Origin: CAWKAV01 sp963847735
Lineage (GTDB): Bacteria; Desulfobacterota; Desulfuromonadia; Desulfuromonadales; BM103
Length of the DNA: 64,000 nucleotides
Assembly: GCA_963847735.1 (NCBI GenBank)
Contig: CAWKAV010000003.1
Coordinates: forward strand, 124,001-188,000
Reading direction: 5' to 3'
Shown: positions 17,128 through 25,764 of the stretch, one piece after another
How the letters are laid out: each line of letters opens with the position of its first letter
Numbering within the stretch: the first letter of the stretch is position 1
Position numbers and translations under genes: made by a program
Notes under the pieces: generated by a model
Seen by the model: the letters and a program-made list of their open reading frames with translations, nothing else
Databases searched by the model: none
What the model was told of the DNA's origin: nothing

Positions 17128-17598
17128 ATGAAACAACAGTTTCTGCCTGTCGAAGTTGCTGCAGAAGATCAGGGTGCCGGTCGTTTGTTGCGGTTGAGCG
17201 AACTTGACGCTAACATAAAGCTGATTTCTTCCACAAACCAGGTTGAACTCAGTCTGACGGCAGCGAATCCGAGCCGCCTGATTGGTCGACACGGGCAGAC
17301 TCTGGATGCTTTACAGACCTTGGTTGGCCTTATAACCGATCGTCTGACCACAGATCGCCGACCCATCCTTTTCAATATCAATGGTTACCGGGGTCGGTGT
17401 GCTGTTTCTCTCGACCGTTTGGCCAGACGTCTTTGCCAGAAGGCGCGTCAATCCGGCAAACCGGTCTCCACTCCTCCCCTGGTCCTTGGTGATCGCCGTA
17501 TTCTACATGAGGTTTTCAAGCAGGAAGCGGAATGTGAGTCTTATTCAAAGAATCACGAAGGGGACCATAAAATTATTATTCTTCGGATGCGTCGATGA
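17128..17598 (+). CDS. jag: Jag/KhpB-like KH-R3H RNA-binding protein, short form
   Basis: 156 residues. The KH domain motif is SRLIGRHGQTLDALQTLVG; the R3H motif is LGDRRILHEVFKQ, with the R-X3-H spacing. Family members are often about 200 residues or more, with a Jag_N domain followed by a linker. Here the N-terminus goes almost directly into KH, so Jag_N appears missing or reduced. It follows yidC by 9 bases, and its TGA overlaps the mnmE ATG, in the usual yidC-jag-mnmE order. The RNA target is unknown. Confidence 0.88.
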   Translation: MKQQFLPVEVAAEDQGAGRLLRLSELDANIKLISSTNQVELSLTAANPSRLIGRHGQTLDALQTLVGLITDRLTTDRRPILFNINGYRGRCAVSLDRLARRLCQKARQSGKPVSTPPLVLGDRRILHEVFKQEAECESYSKNHEGDHKIIILRMRR

Positions 17599-18968
17599 TG
17601 TCCCCTGTTGATACCATAGTTGCCCCGGCAACTCCTCCCGGCGAGGGTGGCGTCGCTATTGTTCGCCTCTCAGGCCCGAAAGCGGTTTCTTTGCTGGGAA
17701 ACGTTTTTCATGGCAAACGTCCCTCTGTCGAGATGGAGTCGCATCACCTCTACTATGGACGCCTGTTAAACCGTGCCAAAGAGCGCATTGACGAGGTCCT
17801 TGCTGTCGTCATGCGTGCTCCCAGATCTTATACCGGCGAGGACGTGGTTGAGGTTCATTGCCACGGAGGCACCCAAATTATGCGTTGCGTCTTGGATCTC
17901 TTCCTGGACGTTGGTGCCCGTATGGCAAAGCCCGGTGAATTTACCCAGCGCGCTTTTCTGAACGGTCGCCTGGACCTCGCTCAGGCTGAAGCTGTTGTTG
18001 ATGTGATAAATGCGCGGTCAGAGCGTGCCTGCCGTGTTGCTCTGGATCATCTCGACGGGCACCTCTCCCGTATGATTTACCAGTTCTCCAACCAGCTCAG
18101 GGACGTCCTTGCCCTTCTGGAAGCCCACATTGACTTTCCTGATGATGAGGTCGGCCGTCTCGATATCCCCGCCCTGCTTGCTCCTGTGCGCGAGATTTCA
18201 GTGCAGATGTCAGCTCTGGCGGGCAGTTTCGATGCCGGTCGCGTTCTGCGGGACGGTCTCAACGTGTTGATCCTTGGCCGTCCCAATGTCGGCAAAAGTT
18301 CTTTGATGAACGCCATGCTTGGTGAATCAAGGGCAATTGTTGCCGAGGTTGCAGGCACTACCCGCGACACCCTGGAAGAGCGGTTGGTTCTGGCCGGTTT
18401 TCCTGTTCGTTTGATTGATGCGGCGGGAGTAAGGGATACCGGAGATTCAGTCGAACAGGAGGGGGTGCGCCGGGCCCGTCAAAAGGCCCTGGTGGCCGAC
18501 CTGATCCTGCTGGTGGTTGATGGTTCCTGTCTTTTGACCGAACAGGACTATTTGGCGTATGAGCTCTGCCGGCCTGATAAAACCATTTTGGTAGTCAACA
18601 AGAGCGACCAGGCACAAGCGTGTAATATTGACAGGTTAGCGGCGCTGTCAAGTCAGGTTTCGGTCTCTGCCAAACACGGTTACGGGTTGAATGGGTTGCG
18701 GCAGGCTATTGTCGCCCGGTTGACAGGTGACACGTCTTTATCGGAAAGTGAAGGCATAGTGATTACCGAACGACGCCATCGGGATGCACTTCTGCAGGCT
18801 CTTTACGCGCTGGATGAATTCTTGACATCGATTGACAGGTCTGCGCCTCTTGAGTGCCTGGCATTGGAATTGCGTGAGTGTCTGTCGGCCCTCGGTCAGA
18901 TCACCGGTGAGACCACACCGGATGAAATCCTCGAACGGATATTCAGCCGATTCTGTATCGGTAAGTAG
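17595..18968 (+). CDS. mnmE: tRNA modification GTPase MnmE
   Basis: With MnmG, installs the carboxymethylaminomethyl group on wobble uridine 34 of certain tRNAs. 457 residues: an N-terminal folate-binding domain (VAPATPPGEGGVAIVRLSG), an inserted G domain (GRPNVGKSSLMNAML, DAAGVRDTGD, NKSD), and the C-terminal FCIGK with the essential cysteine. It overlaps jag by 4 bases (ATGA type). Confidence 0.98.
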   Translation: MMSPVDTIVAPATPPGEGGVAIVRLSGPKAVSLLGNVFHGKRPSVEMESHHLYYGRLLNRAKERIDEVLAVVMRAPRSYTGEDVVEVHCHGGTQIMRCVLDLFLDVGARMAKPGEFTQRAFLNGRLDLAQAEAVVDVINARSERACRVALDHLDGHLSRMIYQFSNQLRDVLALLEAHIDFPDDEVGRLDIPALLAPVREISVQMSALAGSFDAGRVLRDGLNVLILGRPNVGKSSLMNAMLGESRAIVAEVAGTTRDTLEERLVLAGFPVRLIDAAGVRDTGDSVEQEGVRRARQKALVADLILLVVDGSCLLTEQDYLAYELCRPDKTILVVNKSDQAQACNIDRLAALSSQVSVSAKHGYGLNGLRQAIVARLTGDTSLSESEGIVITERRHRDALLQALYALDEFLTSIDRSAPLECLALELRECLSALGQITGETTPDEILERIFSRFCIGK

Positions 18969-18973
18969 CGGTC

Positions 18974-18989
18974 TGTTCCACGTGGAACA
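18974..18989. promoter_or_regulatory. parS centromere site 1
   Basis: TGTTCCACGTGGAACA, a perfect 16-base palindrome matching the chromosomal ParB target consensus. It lies just after the mnmE stop. Confidence 0.93.
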
Positions 18990-19009
18990 TTGCCGGAGCA
19001 TCGGTTGAT

Positions 19010-19025
19010 TGTTTCACGTGAAACA
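19010..19025. promoter_or_regulatory. parS centromere site 2
   Basis: TGTTTCACGTGAAACA, the classical perfect 16-base parS. It is 20 bases from site 1, between mnmE and mnmG and about 3.6 kb from parB. Confidence 0.95.
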
Positions 19026-19062
19026 TATCAAGCAGGTTTCTGGCTTTCTGTGAAGGTGTTTT

Positions 19063-20910
19063 ATGTCGGAACACTATGATGTTATAGTCGTTGGTGCTGG
19101 CCATGCCGGTTGCGAGGCTGCGTTGGCGGCGGCCCGCATGGGTTGCCACGCTCTTCTCTTGACACTGAACCTTGATGCTGTCGCCCAGATGTCATGCAAT
19201 CCGGCTATTGGTGGTTTAGCCAAGGGACACCTGGTCAGGGAGATAGACGCGCTGGGTGGCGAGATGGCACGCAACATTGACGCTACCGGCATACAGTTTC
19301 GTGTTCTTAACACCAAAAAGGGTCCGGCAGTGAGGGCTTCGCGTGCACAGGCAGATCGCGATCTCTACCGTGCCCGCATGAAGCAGGTCATCGAGGTCCA
19401 GCCAGGGCTTGATCTCAAACAGGGCCAGGTTGTCCGTCTGTTGGTTGATGGTGATCAGGTCCTTGGTGTCGAAGTCCGCGACGGACTGCGTTTTATGGCG
19501 CCAGCCGTTATTTTGACGACCGGCACCTTTATGCGAGGCTTGATACACGTTGGTCTTGTTAATTACCCAGGTGGTCGCGCCGGAGAGACGTCTTCCGAGG
19601 GGCTTTCCGATCATTTGCGCGCGCTTGGTTTTTCTGTTGGCCGCCTGAAAACCGGAACGCCGCCACGGCTCTCTGCGGCATCGATAGATTTTTCCGGCCT
19701 CGAAGAACAGCCAGGAGACCCCTGTCCAAAACCCTTTTCCGCCGACACGTTAAGCATTGATCGTCCACAGGTCCCTTGCCACATCACTTACACCAACGAG
19801 CGCACTCACGAGGTGATCCGCGGTGGTCTGGACCGTTCACCTCTTTATTCTGGTGTTATAGAGGGCGTCGGCCCGCGCTACTGTCCCTCGATAGAAGACA
19901 AGGTGGTGCGTTTTCCAGAAAAGGATCATCATCAGATATTCCTGGAACCGGAAGGGCTCAGAAGCGGTGAGATCTACCCGAACGGAGTCTCCACCTCGTT
20001 GCCGGTCGATGTGCAGTTGGCTTACCTGAGGACCATGAAAGGCCTCGAGAACGTTGAGATCATGCGACCCGGCTATGCAATTGAATATGATTATGTTGAT
20101 CCGATTCAATTGCATCCAACCCTGGAAACGAAGAGATTGAGAGGTCTCTATCATGCCGGCCAGATCAACGGCACCTCTGGTTACGAGGAGGCCGCAGCAC
20201 AAGGACTCCTGGCGGGTATAAATGCTGCGCTGCGGGTCAAGGGTCGCGAGCCTGTGATTGTTGGGCGAGACCAGGGTTATCTTGGTGTTTTGGTTGATGA
20301 CCTTGTCAATCTTGGGGCGAAAGAACCCTACCGAATGTTTACATCCCGAGCAGAGTATCGCCTGCTACTGCGTGAAGATAATGCAGACCAGCGACTCAGC
20401 CCCCTTGGCCGAGAGGTCGGCCTTTTAACAGATGAAAGATGGAAAAACTTCGAGGGCAAGCTTGCTGCCCTTGAGCGGGGAAGGGTGCGCTTGAGAGATG
20501 TTCGCCTGTCTCCAAGCAACCTGGCGGCGATCAGTCGTCTGGGATTGATCGATCTCAAAAATGGTGCTTCGTTGGAAGAGCTGCTTCGCAGACCAGAGAT
20601 TGGTATAGACGCCCTGGGTTTTCTTGATGAGGAGTTGGCCGGTTTGTCCGATGAGGTGTGTGTCGAGCTGGAAACAGAAGTTAAATACGCAGGTTACATT
20701 TCTCGCCAACAGGAACAGATTGAACGTTCCAGACGTCTTGAAGGCCTCGCAATACCCCCCAATTTTGATTATGACGCAGTCAAGGGGCTCTCTGCGGAGG
20801 TTCACGAAAAGCTCAAAATGGTGAAGCCCCGCACCCTGGGTCAGGCCGGGAGAATCCCCGGAGTCACCCCGGCGGCAATTGCTATTCTGTCGGTTCTTCT
20901 GCGTCGTTAA
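19063..20910 (+). CDS. mnmG: tRNA uridine-5-carboxymethylaminomethyl modification enzyme MnmG
   Basis: FAD-dependent partner of MnmE. 615 residues with the FAD-binding motif VVGAGHAGCEAALAAARMG at the N-terminus, MSCNPAIGGLAKGHLVREID, TGTFMRGLIHVG, and the C-terminal helical domain (AGRIPGVTPAAIAIL). The start at 19063 follows 94 bases holding both parS sites, so ParB binding could affect its expression. Confidence 0.98.
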   Translation: MSEHYDVIVVGAGHAGCEAALAAARMGCHALLLTLNLDAVAQMSCNPAIGGLAKGHLVREIDALGGEMARNIDATGIQFRVLNTKKGPAVRASRAQADRDLYRARMKQVIEVQPGLDLKQGQVVRLLVDGDQVLGVEVRDGLRFMAPAVILTTGTFMRGLIHVGLVNYPGGRAGETSSEGLSDHLRALGFSVGRLKTGTPPRLSAASIDFSGLEEQPGDPCPKPFSADTLSIDRPQVPCHITYTNERTHEVIRGGLDRSPLYSGVIEGVGPRYCPSIEDKVVRFPEKDHHQIFLEPEGLRSGEIYPNGVSTSLPVDVQLAYLRTMKGLENVEIMRPGYAIEYDYVDPIQLHPTLETKRLRGLYHAGQINGTSGYEEAAAQGLLAGINAALRVKGREPVIVGRDQGYLGVLVDDLVNLGAKEPYRMFTSRAEYRLLLREDNADQRLSPLGREVGLLTDERWKNFEGKLAALERGRVRLRDVRLSPSNLAAISRLGLIDLKNGASLEELLRRPEIGIDALGFLDEELAGLSDEVCVELETEVKYAGYISRQQEQIERSRRLEGLAIPPNFDYDAVKGLSAEVHEKLKMVKPRTLGQAGRIPGVTPAAIAILSVLLRR

Positions 20911-20921
20911 AGGGCGATCAT

Positions 20922-21554
20922 ATGGCGTTGGCAGACTTGTTGAGTAGCCTCGACCTGATGGTTTCCGAGGAGACGATTCCCCCCTTAGAGAGGTTGGCCG
21001 AGGAACTGTTGCGCTGGAATGCCCGCCGCAATCTGACTGCAATTACTGGGCTTGAAGAAGTTTTTGAGAAGCATCTGGTCGACTCTTTGACACTGCTGCC
21101 TTTTGTCCGGCAGGCGACCCGGCTTCTTGATGTTGGATCCGGTGCCGGATTCCCCTCGTTACCACTGAAGATCGCCTGTCCGGACCTCGAGGTTGTTTCT
21201 GTTGAGGCCGTGGGTAAAAAGGTTGATTTTCAGCGTCATGTTGTGCGGATTCTTGGCCTGGAAGGTTTTAAGGTACTTCATGAGCGTGTCGAGATGTTGA
21301 CGGATTATAGGGCCGGTTTCGATCTGGTGACGGCCCGGGCGCTTTGCTCTCTTGAGGGGTTGGTTTCCCTTGCCGGGCCATTTTTAGCCCCGGGCGGGCG
21401 GTTGGTTGCCATGAAGGGTCCTGAGGGTGTCCATGAATTTACCGCGCAGCGCGGCCTCTTGGAACAGGTGGGATGGACGGTTCTTTTGCATAGACTGCAA
21501 TTGCCCGCTTCCGGGGCGGAGCGTTGCCTTGTTGAATTAATTCTGACACCTTAA
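20922..21554 (+). CDS. rsmG: 16S rRNA (guanine-527-N7) methyltransferase
   Basis: SAM-dependent methyltransferase for G527 of 16S rRNA. 210 residues with LLRWNARRNLTAI, the SAM motif LLDVGSGAGFPSLPLKI, and VTARALCSLEGL. It lies 11 bases after mnmG in the standard mnmG-rsmG-parA-parB order. Confidence 0.97.
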   Translation: MALADLLSSLDLMVSEETIPPLERLAEELLRWNARRNLTAITGLEEVFEKHLVDSLTLLPFVRQATRLLDVGSGAGFPSLPLKIACPDLEVVSVEAVGKKVDFQRHVVRILGLEGFKVLHERVEMLTDYRAGFDLVTARALCSLEGLVSLAGPFLAPGGRLVAMKGPEGVHEFTAQRGLLEQVGWTVLLHRLQLPASGAERCLVELILTP

Positions 21555-21869
21555 ACCGCCGCTTGCGAACAGCGTAACTTATTGAATGGTCAAAGAATTC
21601 TATCCTCAACAGTGACCCGCTTGGAAGAGGCAGGATGTAAGCGGCCCCCATTCAACCTGATCGATAACATGTTTCCGCTTGATGACTCAAAGTTTAGGTT
21701 AAAGACGGGGTTCTTTTTGTACGTGTTTTCGCATATATGGTGGTTGTTTTTTGAGTAGACGCAACATCTGGTGGTTTCTCTTTGGCCGGCAAATTTTCTT
21801 TGCAGATCCAGGGCCTTATGTTAGTCTGAGCGACTCGAAAAACTTCACCTCAAGGAGAAATTAAGGGGT
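21555..21869. other. rsmG-parA intergenic region with paired inverted repeats
   Basis: 315 bases without a gene. TTGAATGG (21582-21589) faces CCATTCAA (21648-21655), and inside these CCGCTT (21617-21622) faces AAGCGG (21639-21644). There is no T-run after them. A weak promoter-like pair, TTGCAG (21800-21805) and TAGTCT (21822-21827) with 16-base spacing, could serve parA. Confidence 0.4.
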
Positions 21870-22637
21870 ATGGCCAGAGTAATCGCGATCGCCAATCAAA
21901 AAGGTGGCGTCGGCAAGACCACGACTGCTGTGAATCTTGCTGCGTCTCTGGCGGTTGCCGAAAAGCGAACTTTGCTGGTGGATTTAGATCCCCAGGCCAA
22001 CTCTACAAGTGGTGTCGGTGTTGATCCCAACCGCATGAAGCAGACGGTGTACCATACCTTGCTTGGTACGGCTCCGGTTAGCGCTGTGCGTCAAACAACA
22101 AGTCTCGAACCGCTTCACCTCTTGCCTGCAAATCCCGATCTTATCGGTGCCGAAGTAGAGTTGATCTCGGCTTTGGCGCGTGAGAACAAGTTAAAAACCG
22201 CCTTATCTGAAGTCGCTGAAGAGTATGACTACATTCTGATTGACTGTCCCCCGTCACTCGGCCTACTGACAATTAATGCCCTGACGGCTGCTAATAGCGT
22301 ACTGATTCCTTTACAGTGCGAGTACTACGCCATGGAAGGGTTGAGTCAGTTAATCAACACGGTACGCCTGATCCAGCGGGAATTAAATCCAGGTTTGATG
22401 ATTCACGGGATCCTACTGACGATGTTTGACTCACGCAACAAGCTGTCCCACCAAGTCAGAGATGAAATTCGCAAACATTTCACTACCCAGGTTTATGAAA
22501 CCATGATTCCTCGCAATGTGCGTCTTTCCGAAGCACCCAGCCATGGTCTGCCAGCCCTGCTCTACGATATCTCTTCACGGGGTGCCACAGCTTATCTGGA
22601 TTTGGCGAGCGAGATCATTCGCATGGAGTTGCAATAA
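21870..22637 (+). CDS. parA: Chromosome partitioning ATPase ParA (Soj)
   Basis: Deviant Walker A ATPase (KGGVGKTTTAVNLAASLA) that forms a nucleoid-bound gradient for ParB-parS segregation. 255 residues with Walker A' DLDPQANSTSG and DCPPSLGLLTINAL. It has the short N-terminus of chromosomal ParA proteins. It lies 2 bases before parB, and the ribosome site AAGGGG lies close to the ATG. Confidence 0.97.
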   Translation: MARVIAIANQKGGVGKTTTAVNLAASLAVAEKRTLLVDLDPQANSTSGVGVDPNRMKQTVYHTLLGTAPVSAVRQTTSLEPLHLLPANPDLIGAEVELISALARENKLKTALSEVAEEYDYILIDCPPSLGLLTINALTAANSVLIPLQCEYYAMEGLSQLINTVRLIQRELNPGLMIHGILLTMFDSRNKLSHQVRDEIRKHFTTQVYETMIPRNVRLSEAPSHGLPALLYDISSRGATAYLDLASEIIRMELQ

Positions 22638-22639
22638 GA

Positions 22640-23494
22640 ATGTCCAAGCGTCCCGCACTAGGCAAGGGTATCGGCGCCCTTCTGACCTCAGCTTCACAGG
22701 ATGGTCGTCATAAGTATTTCGTCTGTCCAGTCGAAGAACTCAAGCCGAATCACCAGCAACCGCGCAAAACGTTTAATGATGCCAAAATGGCAGAACTGGT
22801 CGCATCGATCCGTGAAAAGGGAGTGATACAGCCTCTGGTTGTTCGACACACGGGTGATCATTATCAGATTATCGCCGGAGAACGACGTTGGCGTGCGGCA
22901 CAGAAGGCTGGCCTCAAAGAAGTTCCGGTTGTTATTCAGGATGTTTCTGAAGACTGGGCTCTGGAGATGGCCCTGATTGAGAATATCCAGCGTGAAGATC
23001 TTAATCCGATCGAAGAGGCCGAGGCTTACCGTTATCTGATGAGTACGTTTGACCTGTCCCAGGATGAGGTCGCCCGGCGGGTCGGCAGGGAACGGCCGAC
23101 AGTTGCCAATGCCCTGCGCCTTCTGCGACTGCCAACGACGATTCAGCAGGATGTGGTCACCGGTCAGCTCACCATGGGACATGCAAGGGCCTTATTGGCG
23201 CTGGAAAGTGCTGCGCGCATTAAAGATGCCCGGGATCAGGTTGTTAAAAAGCAATTTTCCGTACGCCAGACAGAAGCCTTGGTCAAAAAGCTCAAAGGGA
23301 GCCAAGGCAAGACAGTGCAACGAAAAACACATCTTGACCCTGAGTTGGTGGATCTGGTTGCGCGCTTGCAACGTTGTCTCGGTACCAAGGTGAGTATTCA
23401 TCCACAAGCCCGTGGCGGCAAGGGCGGCAAAATAGAAATCAGTTATTATTCAGCGGAGGAGCTCGAGCGTCTGCTCGAGATGTTTGCAGGGTAA
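22640..23494 (+). CDS. parB: Chromosome partitioning protein ParB (Spo0J)
   Basis: CTPase and DNA-binding clamp that loads at parS and spreads. 284 residues: an N-terminal ParB/Srx domain with GERRWRAAQKAGL and ENIQREDLNPIEEA, a helix-turn-helix domain (LSQDEVARRVGRERPTVANALRLLRLP), and a C-terminal dimerisation domain. Both parS sites sit 3.6 kb upstream. Confidence 0.97.
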   Translation: MSKRPALGKGIGALLTSASQDGRHKYFVCPVEELKPNHQQPRKTFNDAKMAELVASIREKGVIQPLVVRHTGDHYQIIAGERRWRAAQKAGLKEVPVVIQDVSEDWALEMALIENIQREDLNPIEEAEAYRYLMSTFDLSQDEVARRVGRERPTVANALRLLRLPTTIQQDVVTGQLTMGHARALLALESAARIKDARDQVVKKQFSVRQTEALVKKLKGSQGKTVQRKTHLDPELVDLVARLQRCLGTKVSIHPQARGGKGGKIEISYYSAEELERLLEMFAG

Positions 23495-23567
23495 ATTTTT
23501 GCAGGGTAATAAGATAAAGCTAATAATTATTAACAGGTTAACTGTGAATAAATAGGAACGTAAACCT

Positions 23568-23987
23568 ATGTTTAGCAAGAAGGAAAAAGGCCATATGCGC
23601 AAAGAAACTCCGATTGAAAAGAGTGAAATCAAGGCTTTTCTGGGACCCGGCAGTCAATTTGAAGGCAAGCTGGTGTTCAATGAAATCGTTCGTCTGGATG
23701 GAACTTTTCGTGGTGAAATAACGTCACATGATACCCTGATCGTTGGCGAGAGTGCAGACATTCAGGCTGATGTTCAGGTTGGCACCTTGATTTTAAGTGG
23801 TCGTTTCAAGGGGAATATTAAGGCCAAGTCGCGTGTAGAATTGCGGACTCCGGCTCATGTGGACGGCACCATCGAGGCGCCATCTCTATCCGTAGAAGAG
23901 GGTGTTACCCTGAACGGTACGATCACCATGAACAGTGGTGAAGACGCAAGTAGTGTCACGACAGTAGAGGTTGGCAATAGAAAGTAA
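23568..23987 (+). CDS. Bactofilin (polymer-forming cytoskeletal protein)
   Basis: 139 residues with the bactofilin beta-helix core: FLGPGSQFEGKLVFNEIVRL, GTFRGEITSHDTLIVGESA, VQVGTLILSGRFKGNIKA, HVDGTIEAPSLSVEEG. Bactofilins polymerise without nucleotide. In other bacteria with parAB-bactofilin neighbourhoods they scaffold ParABS and cell-shape enzymes, so a partition-related role is plausible here. A DnaA-box-like TGTGAATAA (23543-23551) lies 17 bases upstream of the ATG. Confidence 0.92.
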   Translation: MFSKKEKGHMRKETPIEKSEIKAFLGPGSQFEGKLVFNEIVRLDGTFRGEITSHDTLIVGESADIQADVQVGTLILSGRFKGNIKAKSRVELRTPAHVDGTIEAPSLSVEEGVTLNGTITMNSGEDASSVTTVEVGNRK

Positions 23988-24061
23988 TCGGCTCGGTTTA
24001 AAGAGGTTTTCGAAGAGGATTAAGGGACGTCTTTGTGTGGCTAATCTTTGAGAAAAGAGCC

Positions 24062-24090
24062 TTGACATGCCGTATGTGTTATGGTAGTTA
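24062..24090 (+). promoter_or_regulatory. ATP synthase operon promoter
   Basis: TTGACA (24062-24067), a 17-base spacer, then TAGTTA (24085-24090). It is about 100 bases upstream of the first atp gene and is followed by the GTATAC palindrome. Confidence 0.65.
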
Positions 24091-24138
24091 TCTTCCGCTT
24101 TGGCCCAGGATAGAGGACCTTTAAGCTCGTCTTTGGGT

Positions 24139-24151
24139 GTATACAGTATAC
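24139..24151. promoter_or_regulatory. GTATAC-A-GTATAC palindrome in the atp leader
   Basis: GTATACAGTATAC, a 13-base palindrome around a single central base. It is the same sequence, apart from the centre, as the palindrome in the promoter of the GntR/FCD regulator gene at 57935-57947. Its position, about 45-55 bases after the predicted transcription start, suggests a roadblock-type operator. Confidence 0.6.
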
Positions 24152-24190
24152 CGATGTGTCCTTGTGACGCGAACTAAATGAGGTAAGACG

Positions 24191-24616
24191 GTGATCGAGG
24201 TTAATTGGACACTGTTCCTGCAGTTTGCCAACTTCATGATTCTGATGGCGGTACTGAATGTACTGCTTTTCAAGCCATTGCGGGCCGCTTTACAGGCTCG
24301 CAAGGAAACCATTGAAGCTTCCAGGGCGAAGGTGCAGGATATCGACGATCAGGTGCGGGCACAAATTTCCCGTTATGAAGCTCAACTTCAGGAGGCCCGT
24401 CAACAGGGTGCACAGGAACGCGCAACTTTGCGCAAGACTGCTCAAGAGGAAGAGGCTCGTATTCTTGGTGGTGCGAATAAGACGTCAGCTGAGAAGTTGC
24501 AGACCATTAAAGAGCAGATTCAGAAGGAAGCCAGCGTGGTCCGTCAGGCCCTGCGCAGTGAAACCGAGGCTCTGGCCAAGGATATTGCTGTTAAGGTTCT
24601 TGGGAGGGCGATCTGA
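24191..24616 (+). CDS. atpF': ATP synthase subunit b' (Fo)
   Basis: First of two b-type stator subunits. 141 residues with one N-terminal membrane helix (LFLQFANFMILMAVLNVLLF), PLRAALQARKE, then a long charged coiled coil. GTG start at 24191 with GAGGT upstream. Its stop overlaps the next start (TGATG). The b'/b pair is typical of ATP synthases in this group. Confidence 0.93.
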   Translation: MIEVNWTLFLQFANFMILMAVLNVLLFKPLRAALQARKETIEASRAKVQDIDDQVRAQISRYEAQLQEARQQGAQERATLRKTAQEEEARILGGANKTSAEKLQTIKEQIQKEASVVRQALRSETEALAKDIAVKVLGRAI

Positions 24617-25212
24617 TGATGACGCGATCTGAAAGGCTGCGTAATCTGGCCAAACTGTGCACCTTAATCGTTTTGATACTGGCACCAATGGCAGTTTTGG
24701 CTTCTGGCGACGGAGGCCATGCGGATAGTGGCGTCATCATTAAGGATTTCCTCTATCGCTGCTTCAACTTTGCTCTGATGGTCGGTCTGTTGGCCTACTT
24801 CGTGACCAAGCCGATTCGTAAGGGTTTGAAGGCACGGACAGAAGAGATAGCGAAGACGCTTGCCGATGCCGAAGTAGCCAAAGATGCTGCAGAAGCCAAA
24901 TATCTTGAATATAGCGAAAAACTTGCTAAGGCTACAGAAGAGATAGCAAATATTACGGCTTCTATCCACCGCGAAGGCGAACTGGAATGTGAAAAGATTA
25001 TTACTGCTGCCAAAGAGATGGCGGTTAAGATAGAGCGGGAGGCAGACAACAAGGCCGCCGGTGTAGTTGCCAAAGCACGCATAGAGTTGCGTGAAGAGGC
25101 TGCACGTCTGGCTGTGGAACTTGCAGAAGACATGCTCAAAAAGCAGGTCTCTGCTGACGACCAGAAGCGCTTGGTCGATGAATATATGCAGAAAGTGGGA
25201 GAACTTCATTGA
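24616..25212 (+). CDS. atpF: ATP synthase subunit b (Fo)
   Basis: Second stator subunit. 198 residues: a signal-like hydrophobic N-terminus (LCTLIVLILAPMAVLASG), then a membrane helix (FNFALMVGLLAYFVTKPIRKG), then an Ala/Glu/Lys-rich coiled coil that contacts the delta subunit. An alternative ATG lies one codon downstream. It overlaps atpH by 4 bases (TTGA). Confidence 0.94.
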   Translation: MMTRSERLRNLAKLCTLIVLILAPMAVLASGDGGHADSGVIIKDFLYRCFNFALMVGLLAYFVTKPIRKGLKARTEEIAKTLADAEVAKDAAEAKYLEYSEKLAKATEEIANITASIHREGELECEKIITAAKEMAVKIEREADNKAAGVVAKARIELREEAARLAVELAEDMLKKQVSADDQKRLVDEYMQKVGELH

Positions 25213-25751
25213 GCGTCAATGCCCTTACCAGACGGTACGCCAAGGCATTGGTTGAACTCGGCGTCGAACAGAATGCTGTAATGGCCTACGGTGACGAGTT
25301 GACTAAGGTCAAGAAAGTCCTGTCCCAGGAGGAGTTTTTGCGCCAGTTGCTCGACAACCCCACTCTGGTCCAGGCAAAGAAGGAGGCCATGTTGGCCGAT
25401 CTCAGCAAGGTGCTCGGGTTGTCGGAAGGGATGGTCAAGTTTCTCGGCCTTCTCCTTAGCAAAGAGCGGTTCTGCTACCTTGGACAGATTGAAGATAGTT
25501 ATCAACGTCAGGCGGACGATTTGTCCGGTATCCTGAGAGCAAAAATAACTTCTGCCAGTGAACTGGATGATCTCCAGCAGCAGGCGATCGCCCTCAGCCT
25601 GGAAAAACAGACCGGCAAGCAGGTTGCCGTGAGTGTTGAAGTCGATGCCAGCCTGATTGGCGGCTTACAGGCTGAAATCGGTGGCCGTCTCTTTGATGGC
25701 AGCGTCAAAACTCAACTTAAACGCATCGAAGAATCCTTAACGAGAGGGTGA
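25209..25751 (+). CDS. atpH: ATP synthase subunit delta (F1)
   Basis: Peripheral-stalk subunit joining b to alpha. 180 residues from a TTG start (LSVNALTRRYAKALVELG, read as Met), ending in the family motif IGGLQAEIGGRLFDGSVKTQLKRI at the C-terminus. TTG overlaps the atpF stop, implying coupled translation. Confidence 0.95.
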   Translation: MSVNALTRRYAKALVELGVEQNAVMAYGDELTKVKKVLSQEEFLRQLLDNPTLVQAKKEAMLADLSKVLGLSEGMVKFLGLLLSKERFCYLGQIEDSYQRQADDLSGILRAKITSASELDDLQQQAIALSLEKQTGKQVAVSVEVDASLIGGLQAEIGGRLFDGSVKTQLKRIEESLTRG

Positions 25752-25764
25752 TGAGGTCGTAACA

